The notes: generated by a model from the sequence alone, not told the origin. Shown: positions 16,173 to 25,725, counted from the stretch's first letter. The stretch: 64,000 nucleotides of DNA from Desulfitobacterium chlororespirans DSM 11544 (GCF_900143285.1 NZ_FRDN01000011.1:1-64000); one strand, 5' to 3'. Numbers and translations: made by a program.

Positions 16173-17333
16173 ATGGCAGTTGTAACCAATACGAAAAAAT
16201 CAGGTGTTCTTAATCTGTGGAACCTTATCTTTGCCTCTTTCGCTGTCCTTGGCGTCGTGTGCTGGGGGCTGCAACTGAGCAAAGGTTTGCAAGTGACAAA
16301 TCTAGGCACTCATAATATGTGGGGGCTTTATATCGTGGGCTTTATGATTTTTACGGGAGTGGCAGCAGGGTGCCTTTTATTTGCTGCTGTACCCTATCTC
16401 TTTGGGCTGAACGCTTTTAAGCCCTATACCCCTATTGCCTCCTACCTGGGAGCTGTAGCCAGTATTGTAGCGGCTTCCTTGTTCATCATCGTCGATATCG
16501 GCAATCCGGAGAGAGCCTGGCTCTTTATCACCAGTGGGAACTTTTTCTCCCCGATGTTTTGGGACTTTATCATGCTGGCGTCCTACATGGTAATTTCCGT
16601 CATCTTTACTCGTCAGCTTCTCCTCGTCAAAGCAGGGAAGAAAGCAGAAGAGGCCCTTAAACCTATAGCATGGCTCGCTTTCCTTGCTGGAATTCTCGTC
16701 ACGGTAACATCCTTTGTTTTCTGCTTTCAAGTTGCAAGACCTCTATGGAACACCCCTGTTCAGCCCTTATCCTTTTTAATAGCGGCTTTGGTGGCTTCTC
16801 TGGCGGTCATGATCATTTTAGCCTGTCTTTTAAATCGAAGTGAGTATATTCATATGCCCACCACCTTGCTGGCAAAAATGGGGAAAGTCATTGCGGCACT
16901 GTTATGTGTAGAACTCATTATCGTAACAACAGAGGTGCTTATAGGGCTTTATCCGGGAAGTGGTGAAGAACATGCAGCCTTTTCCTGGCTGGTTGCCGGA
17001 AAAGGGGCTGTGGGATTCTGGGCAGAGCTGGGTGCTTTGCTTGCAGCGATTGGAATACTGGCAATGCCGGGAAAAAAATCTAAACGAGGCAGCTTAATAG
17101 CCGGTGCCATGATCGCCTTGATTGCTGTATATCTGGTTAAATCCAATCTCCTTCAAGTCCAATTATTTAATCCGCTGCTCAACTTGCCCGGACCTCCGGT
17201 CTATGGGGGAACCACTGGGCCTTATGTTCCATCTCTTATTGAGATCGGGCTTTCTTCAGGAATCGTGGCCTTGGGTGCTTTGCTTTTGAACCTTGGCTTG
17301 AGCAGGCTGAACCTGAGAACTTCCCGACAATGA
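16173..17333 (+). CDS. NrfD/PsrC-like membrane anchor subunit, operon 1
   Basis: A 386-residue integral membrane protein with about nine helices, the quinol-binding anchor of CISM-type molybdoenzyme complexes. Conserved family stretches are NMWGLYIVGFMIFTGVAAG, VDIGNPERAWLFITSG and SPMFWDFIMLASYM. It takes electrons from menaquinol (or delivers them to quinone) and exchanges them with the ferredoxin subunit. It is the last gene of operon 1; a convergent bidirectional terminator follows. Confidence 0.9.
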   Translation: MAVVTNTKKSGVLNLWNLIFASFAVLGVVCWGLQLSKGLQVTNLGTHNMWGLYIVGFMIFTGVAAGCLLFAAVPYLFGLNAFKPYTPIASYLGAVASIVAASLFIIVDIGNPERAWLFITSGNFFSPMFWDFIMLASYMVISVIFTRQLLLVKAGKKAEEALKPIAWLAFLAGILVTVTSFVFCFQVARPLWNTPVQPLSFLIAALVASLAVMIILACLLNRSEYIHMPTTLLAKMGKVIAALLCVELIIVTTEVLIGLYPGSGEEHAAFSWLVAGKGAVGFWAELGALLAAIGILAMPGKKSKRGSLIAGAMIALIAVYLVKSNLLQVQLFNPLLNLPGPPVYGGTTGPYVPSLIEIGLSSGIVALGALLLNLGLSRLNLRTSRQ

Positions 17334-17377
17334 AATCTGCCTGTGCCTGCCATCCCTTGGCACTGACTTATGTAGAA

Positions 17378-17421
17378 ATGAGAGGTAATAATTCTCTGCG
17401 AATTATTACCTCTCATTTTTT
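17378..17421. terminator. Bidirectional terminator between operon 1 and the second Crp/Fnr gene
   Basis: ATGAGAGGTAATAATTC and GAATTATTACCTCTCAT form a 17-bp perfect stem with a 5-nt loop, followed by a T-run. It ends operon 1, and the stem overlaps the stop codon of the convergent regulator gene. Confidence 0.85.
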
Positions 17422-17991
17422 ATAGATTTCTTTCATAGCTCTGGCAACGGTGATACGGCTGACCCCTGCGATAAGGGCGAGATCCTCTTGAGTAATCATC
17501 GTCATGTCGGTGTCCAGATCCTGAAGCAATTCATAAACCTTCTGGACTTTTTCTGTTCCATTTCTGGAGCGCATACTTACCCAACGAGTCAAGTTATTCA
17601 TCATGTCGAGAAGGTTTTCCATCAAAGCCTGGGCAAACACTCTGTTTTCCTTATAGAGCGTTTCCGCAACTTTTAAGGGAATACTGCATTTATGAACTTC
17701 GGTAAGTGTCATCATATTATATTCCGGGATTCTCAGGCTTTCAAAAAGTTGGCGGGTTCCCAGGACATCTCCTTTTTTGATTAGATGAATGAACTCTTGA
17801 GTTCCATCTTCGTGCAAATTAAAGGTGAAAAGAACCCCCTTAATGATGAGTTCAAGGTGGGGGTTGCCCTGATCCGTGGATTGTATTTGTTTAGGCATTT
17901 GGACAATAAGGGTGGAATGCTCGCAGAGGTAAGCCCGGGTTTCCGGATCAAGAGCATCACAGAAGGGGTTACCAGCGCACTGTTTTTTCAT
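17413..17991 (-). CDS. Crp/Fnr-family regulator adjacent to molybdoenzyme operon 2
   Basis: A 192-residue paralogue of the regulator at 12243-12821. The recognition region LALIAGVSRITVARAMKEIYKK differs from the other copy at only two residues, so both should read the same operator. Cysteines 5, 11, 23 and 102 match the other copy's four cysteines one for one. ATG 17991 is chosen because AGGTGTTATT precedes it and because the length then equals that of the paralogue. It is divergent from operon 2, with an operator array in between. Confidence 0.88.
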   Translation of the reverse strand: MKKQCAGNPFCDALDPETRAYLCEHSTLIVQMPKQIQSTDQGNPHLELIIKGVLFTFNLHEDGTQEFIHLIKKGDVLGTRQLFESLRIPEYNMMTLTEVHKCSIPLKVAETLYKENRVFAQALMENLLDMMNNLTRWVSMRSRNGTEKVQKVYELLQDLDTDMTMITQEDLALIAGVSRITVARAMKEIYKK

Positions 17992-18149
17992 AATAACACC
18001 TACCCGCCATGATGATAAACATGAACAGTAATCCATTGTAACTATTTGGGTTTAATGAATTTGTGAATTATTTTGTTTGGGAGGTTATGCCTTAGGCTTA
18101 GTATCTGCACTGCCTATTAATAATACCATACTTCCGGTCACTATGTATT

Positions 18150-18257
18150 GAATCAAATGATACAAAAGAATGTATCATTTGCTACAGAAGCTTGTATCAA
18201 GTGAAGCGCTAGAAAATATCAGATGCTATCGAAGCAGTTTTGCTCCCTTGCTACAAT
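18150..18257 (+). promoter_or_regulatory. Four phased Crp/Fnr operators and -10 box of molybdoenzyme operon 2
   Basis: Four 14-bp sites start exactly 22 bp apart: GAATCAAATGATAC (18150), GTATCATTTGCTAC (18172), GTATCAAGTGAAGC (18194) and ATATCAGATGCTAT (18216). A TACAAT at 18252-18257 gives a start near 18264, so the last site is centred at about -41.5. Two helical turns between sites would put all bound dimers on one DNA face. The rest of the 340-bp gap between 17991 and 18332 has no gene. Confidence 0.75.
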
Positions 18258-18331
18258 ACAAGTAGCACCAAATGTACGATTTATCACTAAATATGAGCAG
18301 CTGTGGTGTAACTTAAGTGGGAGGGAATGAA

Positions 18332-20785
18332 ATGAATCAAGAAAAGAACAGCCTCAATCCTAACCTGTCCCGCCGCACTTTCTTAAAGGCATCAGGAGCA
18401 ACTGCGGTCACGGCGGGAGTCGTTGCTGCCAACCCCTGGGGAACGGCTATGACGGCTTTGGCTGATGAGGAACAAACTTCAGCAGCGGGAGAGGAAGAAC
18501 AAATCTTCAGCGGCGCCTGTCGCGGCAATTGTGCAGGCGGATGTTTTCTGAATATCCATGTGCGGAATGGCAAAGTGGTAAGAACCTCAGCCCGTGAGAT
18601 GCCGAATCCGGAATATAACCGCATCTGTGTTAAAGGATTAACCCATGTCCAGAGGATTTATAGCAAGGAGCGCCTGAAATACCCCATGAAACGTGCCGGG
18701 GAACGGGGCGAAGGAAAATGGGAACGAATCACTTGGGATGAAGCCATCAGCATCATCGCCCAGAAGTGGAAAGGCTACCAGGATGAGTTTGGCAAATATG
18801 CTTTTGGAGTTATGTGGAGTTCGGGAAGCTATGCTGCGCTGAGTGGCGTCGGGATTGGCAGCGCTATCAATCGCCTGCAAAATGCCAACGGGGCCTTGAA
18901 TATTACAGCAGCTGTAGATATGGCACGGGGACAAGGAACGAAACCGGCTCTCGGTCAAGGTACATTTGTTACAGCTAATGAACCCGCGGACTTAAAAAAT
19001 GCCAAGACGATTTTCTGTTGGGGAGCTAATCCTGTAGGAGCCCAGCAGCAAAGCACCCATTTCTTTTTAGAAGCCAGGGAAAAAGGTGCTAAAATCGTGG
19101 TCATTGATCCCAATTTCAACGCCTTAGCAGCCAAAGCAGATATCTTTGTCCCTGTGAGGCCGGGTTCTGATGCGGCTTTGGCTCTGGGGATGATGCATAT
19201 TGTGGTCCGGGAAAACTGGGTGGATGAGCTTTTTCTGAAGAAATCCACAGGGGCTTCTTTCTTAGTGAAGGAATCCGATGGTAAATTCTTGCGGCAAAGT
19301 GATTTAGGAATCCATATCCCTGAAGGAGCCAAGGATGAACTAATCGTCTGGAACCAAGACTCTGACATTTATGGAACAGCCGATACCGTCAGTAACCCGG
19401 CGTTGCGGGGCTCTTATACTATCAATGGGGTTAAGGTTACGACAGCCTATGACCTGCTATTGGAGCGCATTGCTGAATACCCACCGGAAAAAGCAGCGGA
19501 AATCTGTAATATTCCTGTAGCGCAAATCGAAGAAATCACGGAACTTTACGCGACCAATAAGCCTTCTGCAATCTATGAGTTTTTCGGCATCGATCATTAT
19601 GTCAATGGCCATTATGGCTATTTTGCTATGGCGATCTTAGCCATTCTCACCGGAAATCTCGGTAAACCGGGAGCTTTTTGCGGCATGGGTGAGAACCTGG
19701 CCACTGATTGGATCAATATGGCGGGAACGATGTTTCCCAATGGGGCGAAACCCTCTCTTTCCGTACCTGTTAATATGCTCACTGAAATTCTGGAAACTAA
19801 AATGTATGGTAAAACCCCCATCGATTTGAAAGGTATCTACTTTACCCATGTCAATCAGATCGGCAACGGCGCCGAGCGCAAAGCGACCCTGGAAGTTATG
19901 AAAAAACTGGATTTTATCGCAGTCGCCGATCTGAATATGAATGAAACGGCTCAATATGCAGATATTCTGCTGCCTGTAGCCCACTGGTTTGAAGTGGATG
20001 ATGTTTTTGTCAATTACAGCACCCATCCTTATGTGATATTGCAGGAGAAGGCCATTGAGCCTCTCTATGAATGCAAATCGGACTTTGAAATCTATCAATT
20101 GCTGGCGGAAAAACTTGGCTGCAGTGATGCCTTTGCCATGGATGAAGAGGACTATATGCGGTTGTGGATGGATACGGATGGAGCCAGAAAATTAGGGATT
20201 ACCTTAGAGAAGCTTAAAGAAGAGAAAATACTCAGGGCTTTACCCGGAGACCCCTATATTTATGCTGAAGGCGGAGCATTTGCCACACCTACAGGGCGGG
20301 CTCAGCTCTATAATGAGGCCCCTGCTCCCAATAATAATTATGATCAGCTGTTTGATCTAGCCAAAGAGCGCCTGCCTCACTTTGAACCGCCCCTGGAAGC
20401 CTGGCATGAAAATCCCCTCCATGAGAAATATCCTTTCTCGGTGATCCAAGACAAGGGAAGGTGGCGGACCCACTCTCAATGGTGGGATGTCCCTATGCTC
20501 AAAGAACTCAGCCCGGAACCCTTTGTGAAAATCAACCCTGCCGATGCTGCCGCCCGCAATGTTAAGACTGGTGATATCGTCAAGCTCTACAACGATCGGG
20601 GCTATGTCAAGATTAAAGCCATTGTGGATCGCGGAATTCAACCTGGTGTTTTAAGCCTGCCTAAAGGTCGGGAAAAACAGGAATTCATCGAAGGGCACTA
20701 TCAGGATCTGACCTCCCGGGTGATGAATATCGTCTGTGCCAACAGTGCCTTTTTTGATGTACTGGTCCAAGTAGAAAAAGCTTAG
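18332..20785 (+). CDS. DMSO-reductase-family molybdopterin oxidoreductase, catalytic subunit, operon 2
   Basis: An 817-residue close paralogue of the operon 1 enzyme, with Tat signal SRRTFLKAS (Arg14-15) and cluster cysteines 63, 67, 71 plus one in RICVKG. The molybdopterin-binding blocks are conserved (FCWGANPVGAQQQSTHFF, VRPGSDAALALGM, NDRGYV). The active-site region again lacks a Ser or Cys where DmsA has its Mo ligand; an Asp (AAVDMARGQ) is kept. ATG 18332 has GGGAGG upstream. The ferredoxin and anchor genes follow, giving a second membrane complex probably used for a related but different substrate. Confidence 0.9.
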   Translation: MNQEKNSLNPNLSRRTFLKASGATAVTAGVVAANPWGTAMTALADEEQTSAAGEEEQIFSGACRGNCAGGCFLNIHVRNGKVVRTSAREMPNPEYNRICVKGLTHVQRIYSKERLKYPMKRAGERGEGKWERITWDEAISIIAQKWKGYQDEFGKYAFGVMWSSGSYAALSGVGIGSAINRLQNANGALNITAAVDMARGQGTKPALGQGTFVTANEPADLKNAKTIFCWGANPVGAQQQSTHFFLEAREKGAKIVVIDPNFNALAAKADIFVPVRPGSDAALALGMMHIVVRENWVDELFLKKSTGASFLVKESDGKFLRQSDLGIHIPEGAKDELIVWNQDSDIYGTADTVSNPALRGSYTINGVKVTTAYDLLLERIAEYPPEKAAEICNIPVAQIEEITELYATNKPSAIYEFFGIDHYVNGHYGYFAMAILAILTGNLGKPGAFCGMGENLATDWINMAGTMFPNGAKPSLSVPVNMLTEILETKMYGKTPIDLKGIYFTHVNQIGNGAERKATLEVMKKLDFIAVADLNMNETAQYADILLPVAHWFEVDDVFVNYSTHPYVILQEKAIEPLYECKSDFEIYQLLAEKLGCSDAFAMDEEDYMRLWMDTDGARKLGITLEKLKEEKILRALPGDPYIYAEGGAFATPTGRAQLYNEAPAPNNNYDQLFDLAKERLPHFEPPLEAWHENPLHEKYPFSVIQDKGRWRTHSQWWDVPMLKELSPEPFVKINPADAAARNVKTGDIVKLYNDRGYVKIKAIVDRGIQPGVLSLPKGREKQEFIEGHYQDLTSRVMNIVCANSAFFDVLVQVEKA

Positions 20786-20797
20786 GAGGGAAAAACG

Positions 20798-21418
20798 ATG
20801 CGTTATGCCATGGCAATCGATTTAAAACGCTGTATAGGCTGTCATACCTGTGCTGTAGCATGTAAAATGGCCAACAATCTGCCCAACGAAATTTGGTGGA
20901 ACCGTATCCTTACTGTAGGCGGAGAAGCTATGGATACAGCTGCCGGAACGTTCCCGAACAATACCTTGGAGTATCTGCCGGTCAATTGTCAGCACTGCGC
21001 TAATCCGGCCTGTGTGAAAGCCTGCCCTGTAGGGGCCACCTATAAACGGGAAGAAGATGGCATCGTCATTCAGGATTATGATCAATGCATCGGCTGCCGT
21101 TACTGCATGGTGGCTTGCCCTTACAGCGGAGTTCGCCAATTCAATTGGAAAAAGCCCGAGTACCATGTGGATTTTGCCGTAGGGGATGCCAACACTACCC
21201 CTCATCAATACAATACCGTATCCAAATGCACTTTCTGCGTTCATCGGTTGGCTGAAGGGAAAAAACCGGCCTGTATGGAGTTGTGTATTGGACGGGCACG
21301 TTACTTCGGGGACATTGACGACCCGGAAAGCGATGTCAGCAAGGCCATCAAAGGCCGCAGCTATCTCCATTTGCTCGAAGAAAAAGGCACCAAGCCGAAT
21401 GTCTATTATTTAACTTAA
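20798..21418 (+). CDS. DmsB-like four-cluster ferredoxin subunit, operon 2
   Basis: A 206-residue protein with four [4Fe-4S] motifs (CIGCHTCAVAC, CQHCANPACVKAC, CIGCRYCMVAC, CTFC...CMELC). It aligns gap-free with the operon 1 subunit (constant 5258-bp offset) and differs at few residues, for example Ala for Ser in the first motif. The gene begins behind AGGAGGG, 12 bp after the catalytic subunit. It passes electrons between the NrfD anchor and the molybdopterin subunit. Part of the gene is nearly identical at the DNA level to the operon 3 copy. Confidence 0.92.
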   Translation: MRYAMAIDLKRCIGCHTCAVACKMANNLPNEIWWNRILTVGGEAMDTAAGTFPNNTLEYLPVNCQHCANPACVKACPVGATYKREEDGIVIQDYDQCIGCRYCMVACPYSGVRQFNWKKPEYHVDFAVGDANTTPHQYNTVSKCTFCVHRLAEGKKPACMELCIGRARYFGDIDDPESDVSKAIKGRSYLHLLEEKGTKPNVYYLT

Positions 21419-21431
21419 AGGAGGTGTAAGC

Positions 21432-22601
21432 ATGACAGTGCAAACAAAGACCACCGTACAAACGACTAAAACTACCCCGTCCAATCTGTGGAATATGATC
21501 TTCGCAGCTGTTGCCGTGCTCGGTGCATTCTGCTGGGGACTTCAGCTGACCCAAGGGCTGCAGGTTACGAATCTCGGCCTGAACAATATGTGGGGCCTCT
21601 ATATCGTCGGATTTATGATCTTCACTGGGGTTGCCGCCGGAAGCCTGCTCTTTGCGGCAGTTCCTTATCTCTTTAAGCTGGAGGAGTTCAAGCCTTATAC
21701 CCGGATTGCCGCTTATTTGGGCGCAGTGTCCAGCATCGTGGCCGCCTCCCTTTTCATCATCGTGGACATCGGCAACCCGGAGCGGGCCTGGCTCTTCATT
21801 ACCAGCGGCAATTTGACTTCACCGATGTTCTGGGACTTCCTTATGCTGGCCTCTTATATGGTGATTTCCATCATCTTTACCCGTCAGCTGATGTTGGTCC
21901 ACGAAGGCAAAAAAGATGAAAGGTCCCTGAAACCCATTGCTGTGAACGCCTTCATCGCCGGGCTCTTGGTCACAGTCACCTCCTTCGTCTTCTGTTTCCA
22001 AATCGCCCGTCCCCTGTGGAATACTCCGGTGCAGCCCCTATCCTTTTTAATGGCAGCCTTAGTGGCCGCCTTGTCCGTGCAGATGATCCTGGTCGTGCTT
22101 TTGAATAAGAGGGGTTATATGGAGATGCCCATGAAGCTTATGGGGAAGATGGCGAAAGGGGCAGCTGTTCTGCTGTGCATCGAGCTGATCATCATCGTGG
22201 GTGAAATCCTCATAGGCCTTTATCCCGGAGGGGGAGAAGAGCATGCCGCCTTCCTCTGGCTGGTCAGTGGAGAAGGAGCGGTAGGATTCTGGGCGGAAAT
22301 GGTTACTTTAGTGGCCGCCATCGTGGTTCTGGCCAAGCAAAATACCTCATCCAAGGCAGGGGGAATCCTGATCGGTGCTATACTGGCCTTAGTGGCAATT
22401 TATCTTATCAAATCCAACCTGTTGCAGGCCCAATTATTTAATCCCCTTATTACCTATGCAGGGCCGCCGGTTTATGGGGGGACAACAGGTCCTTATGTGC
22501 CCTCCTTGATTGAGATTGGTTTGTCTTTGGGTATCATCTCTTTGGGAGCATTGCTTCTGAATCTGGGATTAAGTAAATTGAATCTCGGAATGGACAAATA
22601 A
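21432..22601 (+). CDS. NrfD/PsrC-like membrane anchor subunit, operon 2
   Basis: A 389-residue membrane protein with about nine helices and the family signatures NMWGLYIVGFMIFTGVAAG and VDIGNPERAWLFITSG. It is the quinol-reactive anchor of the operon 2 complex. The ribosome binding site and first codons (AAAGGAGGTGTAAGC, then ATG) are the same as in operon 3. Compared with the operon 3 copy the gene has the same length and long identical DNA runs, which suggests recent duplication or gene conversion. Confidence 0.92.
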   Translation: MTVQTKTTVQTTKTTPSNLWNMIFAAVAVLGAFCWGLQLTQGLQVTNLGLNNMWGLYIVGFMIFTGVAAGSLLFAAVPYLFKLEEFKPYTRIAAYLGAVSSIVAASLFIIVDIGNPERAWLFITSGNLTSPMFWDFLMLASYMVISIIFTRQLMLVHEGKKDERSLKPIAVNAFIAGLLVTVTSFVFCFQIARPLWNTPVQPLSFLMAALVAALSVQMILVVLLNKRGYMEMPMKLMGKMAKGAAVLLCIELIIIVGEILIGLYPGGGEEHAAFLWLVSGEGAVGFWAEMVTLVAAIVVLAKQNTSSKAGGILIGAILALVAIYLIKSNLLQAQLFNPLITYAGPPVYGGTTGPYVPSLIEIGLSLGIISLGALLLNLGLSKLNLGMDK

Positions 22602-22618
22602 AAGTAAGGAAAACATGT

Positions 22619-22675
22619 AAAACGCTGAAAGCCCGCATAAACGCTATGTTTTTTGTGAGCCTTCAGCGTTTTTAT
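22619..22675 (+). terminator. Intrinsic terminator after operon 2
   Basis: AACGCTGAA (22621-22629) pairs with TTCAGCGTT (22662-22670), followed by TTTATTG. Confidence 0.75.
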
Positions 22676-22869
22676 TGTATAAATGCTTATTTATAGCTAA
22701 TAGATTATTTTAATTTGCTCAAATAAATACTAGTAAATTACTTGATTCCTGGTGGATATAAGTGAGATGTGTCATATTTAGGAGTAAAAAACTGGGTGAA
22801 TATATGGTAATATGACAGAGAGGAGTAAGGTGAAATTGTAATCAAGCAGGAAATGAGGGGGAAGTAATT

Positions 22870-24045
22870 ATGCTGGAAAAAGTAATGAAGGCGGCACATG
22901 CCATTGAAGAGGCGCTGATAACCATAAGACGGGATATTCATAAGCAACCTGAATTGGCATTGCAGGAGTATAAAACGGCAAAATATATAGCGGACAGGCT
23001 TAGAGCATTAGGGTGTGAAGTCACCGAAAATATCGGGAGCACCGGGGTCGTGGGACTTCTCCGAGGAAGAGAATCAGGAAAGACCCTGGCTATCCGTGCC
23101 GATATGGATGCACTGCCTATCGAGGAAGAGACGGAGCATGGATTTTGCTCGGCCACACCAGGAGTCATGCATGCTTGTGGCCATGATGCCCATACAGCCG
23201 TTGTGCTGGGTGCGGCAGAGATCCTGTCCGGCCTGAAGGACTCCTTTGCCGGCAATATCAAACTGATTTTCCAGCCTAGTGAAGAATCTCCTAGCGGGGG
23301 AGCGGACCAGATGATCGAAGAAGGGGTATTGGAAAATCCCCATGTGGACGCCGCACTGGGTCTCCATGTCACACCGGAGTTATCTGCAGGCCAAATGGGC
23401 TATAAAGACGGCCCCTTCTTTGCCTCAGTGGCTTATTTTACGATAGAAATTATGGGGAAAGGCGGCCATGGAGCATTGCCGCAGCATTCGGTTAATCCGA
23501 TTTTGGTAGCTGCAGAGTGTATTCAAGCCCTGCAAACTATCCCATCGGCTCAAATTGACCCCATGGAACCTTTTGTTTTGTCCATAGGCTCGATTCATGG
23601 AGGGCAGAAATCCAATATCATTCCCGAAAAAGTCACTATTGAGGGGACAGTGCGCTGCTTTGGGGATGAGTTGATGAGCCGCACCGGTCAGATTATGGAA
23701 AATCTTCTTCGTTCTATCACCTCAGCTTATAGAGCTGCTTATAGACTAGATTTCCGCTCAGAAGTGAAAACCCTGATCAATGATCAAGGGATGATCGGGT
23801 TGCTCAAGGAGGCCGGAGAAGAAATCCTGGGAAAAGGTAATACTCTGGCTGTCCAACCTGTTCTATTAGGGGATGATTTTGCATCCTTTAGCCAGCTTGT
23901 GCCATCTGCTTATATCTATTTAGGTGCTGGGTTTCCGGGGCAACCGAATCCTCCCCTTCACCACCCCAAATTTGACCTGGATGAGGGAGCATTGCCCATT
24001 GGTGCAGCGCTGCTCAGCTATACTGCCCTCAAGTTTTTGAGCTGA
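22870..24045 (+). CDS. M20D-family amidohydrolase (hippurate/N-acyl amino acid hydrolase-like)
   Basis: A 391-residue metallopeptidase-fold enzyme. Metal-binding features are visible in order: IRADMDALPI, VMHACGHDAHTA, QPSEE, GLHVTP and the C-terminal LHHPKFDLDE. It has the length of hippurate hydrolase and IAA-amino acid hydrolase relatives, which release the acyl group from N-acyl amino acids in the cytosol. No signal peptide is present. It stands as its own unit, although the aminotransferase downstream could share in amino-acid turnover. GGGG lies upstream of the ATG. Confidence 0.88.
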   Translation: MLEKVMKAAHAIEEALITIRRDIHKQPELALQEYKTAKYIADRLRALGCEVTENIGSTGVVGLLRGRESGKTLAIRADMDALPIEEETEHGFCSATPGVMHACGHDAHTAVVLGAAEILSGLKDSFAGNIKLIFQPSEESPSGGADQMIEEGVLENPHVDAALGLHVTPELSAGQMGYKDGPFFASVAYFTIEIMGKGGHGALPQHSVNPILVAAECIQALQTIPSAQIDPMEPFVLSIGSIHGGQKSNIIPEKVTIEGTVRCFGDELMSRTGQIMENLLRSITSAYRAAYRLDFRSEVKTLINDQGMIGLLKEAGEEILGKGNTLAVQPVLLGDDFASFSQLVPSAYIYLGAGFPGQPNPPLHHPKFDLDEGALPIGAALLSYTALKFLS

Positions 24046-24187
24046 ATTCGTTGCTGAAACGGATCTTGACACTTTTTCCGCAAAAAGTATATAATTCATA
24101 TATAAATAATAAGTTTTAAACTGGGTTGGGCGTATAAGAACTATGCATTGTTGAAATCCTTAATTGAATTGCTAAAGGAGTGGGGCA

Positions 24188-25381
24188 ATGAGTTACAATT
24201 TTGATGAATATATTGATCGTTACGGGACGGAAAGCACGAAATGGGATGCTTTTGAGAATCGCTTTCCCGGTTTGGATGCCAAGGGCTGTATTCCGATGTG
24301 GGTTGCCGATACGGATTTTCGAGCGCCTCAGGAGGTCATCGATGCTATCGTAGCTAAAGCTGAATTTGGTATCTTTGGTTATCCTAAAGGCAAGGGGGAG
24401 TCCTTTGATCAGGCAGTCACGGGCTGGATTTGCCAACGGCATGGCTGGCAGCTTGATCCGGAATGGATAGTGCCCACGACCGGGGTAGTCCCTGCCATTA
24501 CCCATGCTATTCAAGCTTTTACCCAGGAAGGGGATGGAGTGCTCATCCAGCCCCCCGTATATTACCCTTTTAAAAATACAATCCAAAAGAATAAACGGAG
24601 GGTTATTGAAAATCCCCTGTTCCTAAATGAAGAAACAGAACACTATGAAATTGATTTTGCGGACTTTGAGCATAAGCTCAAAGATCCCAAAACAAAACTG
24701 TTCATCTTGTGCAATCCGCATAACCCCGTAGGACGGGTGTGGTCTGAAGAAGATTTGATTAAAGTCGGCGAATTATGCCTTAAGCATCACGTGCTTGTCT
24801 TTGCCGATGAAATTCACTCCGACCTGATTTTGAAGGGAAGCCGTCATATCCCCCTGGGCATGCTGGATGAACGATTCAATCAACATGTCATAACGGCCTT
24901 TTCTGCCAGCAAGACCTTTAACTTAGCAGGGTTACAGACTTCAGTGGTCATTCTCCCCGAACGAGGGATTCGGCAAAGGTATCTTGAACAATTGGAAATC
25001 AACCAAGCCCGGGATATCAATATATTTGGTACTATCGCCTTAGAGGCGGCTTATACTCACGGTACGGACTACTTGAAGGCATTTCTTGAGCATGTGGAGA
25101 GTAATCTTGATTATGCTCTGGAGTATACTGAGAAGCATCTTCAGGGGGTTCGCATTATTAAACCTCAAGGAACGTATCTGGTATGGTTTGATTTCCGGGG
25201 AACAGGTCTTACGGCGGATCAAATCGATGCCTTGATCATTGAAAAGGCCAAAGTCGCTGTGGATTTGGGACGCTGGTTTGGGGAAGAGGGAGCAGGTTTT
25301 TTGCGTTTTAATTTTGCTTGCCATCGCTCGACACTGGTGAAAGCCCTGGAGCAGATCAAGGAAGCTTTAGAGGCTTTGTAA
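24188..25381 (+). CDS. MalY/PatB-type PLP aminotransferase, putative cystathionine beta-lyase
   Basis: A 397-residue fold-type I PLP enzyme. The opening YNFDEYIDRYGTESTKWD and the stretch CIPMWVADTDF are hallmarks of the MalY/PatB group. NPHNPVGRVW and FADEIHSDL bind the cofactor ring, and SASKTFNLAG holds the Schiff-base lysine. Such enzymes cleave C-S bonds in cystathionine or cysteine, releasing homocysteine or H2S plus pyruvate, and some act on peptides or regulators. It has its own ribosome binding site (AAAGGAG) and a terminator behind it. Confidence 0.88.
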   Translation: MSYNFDEYIDRYGTESTKWDAFENRFPGLDAKGCIPMWVADTDFRAPQEVIDAIVAKAEFGIFGYPKGKGESFDQAVTGWICQRHGWQLDPEWIVPTTGVVPAITHAIQAFTQEGDGVLIQPPVYYPFKNTIQKNKRRVIENPLFLNEETEHYEIDFADFEHKLKDPKTKLFILCNPHNPVGRVWSEEDLIKVGELCLKHHVLVFADEIHSDLILKGSRHIPLGMLDERFNQHVITAFSASKTFNLAGLQTSVVILPERGIRQRYLEQLEINQARDINIFGTIALEAAYTHGTDYLKAFLEHVESNLDYALEYTEKHLQGVRIIKPQGTYLVWFDFRGTGLTADQIDALIIEKAKVAVDLGRWFGEEGAGFLRFNFACHRSTLVKALEQIKEALEAL

Positions 25382-25420
25382 AATCGATAGGTCAGCTATT
25401 GCTGAAATGATGTAATTTCT

Positions 25421-25464
25421 AAAGATCTCTTCTTCGCTCAAAGAGCGCAGGGGAGATCTTTTTG
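25421..25464 (+). terminator. Intrinsic terminator after the MalY/PatB gene
   Basis: AAAGATCTC pairs with GAGATCTTT around an inner small hairpin (CGCTC/GAGCG), followed by TTTGG. Confidence 0.75.
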
Positions 25465-25557
25465 GTTAAGTTAGTTAATCAGAAAGCATTCCTGTAGTAA
25501 GAAAAAATGAGATTTGGAAAAAAGGGACCTCACCCTAAGCTTTGAAAGGAGACACTG

Positions 25558-25680
25558 TTGGCAACAGAATCCAAGCAGAAATAACGGAGGGAGCTTTCGA
25601 TTGGCGAGAGTAGATCTGGATAAAGCCTGGGAGATGAGATTAAAGATTTTTTTGCTGCTGTAAGGTTGTCACACCTGTCA
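25558..25680 (+). pseudogene. Possible decayed IS66-type accessory ORF
   Basis: Two tiny frames with good ribosome binding sites lie here: TTG 25558 (MATESKQK, stop) and TTG 25601 to 25663 (LARVDLDKAWEMRLK...). A one-base shift would extend the second as KDFFAAVRLSHLS, which faintly recalls the small TnpA-like protein of IS66 elements. This reading is by eye and weak. Otherwise the 25382-25725 gap holds only the terminator. Confidence 0.25.
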
Positions 25681-25725
25681 TGTCAAGTTCATATACTGTA
25701 TTAAAAACCCGGGAAGGGATTGGGC

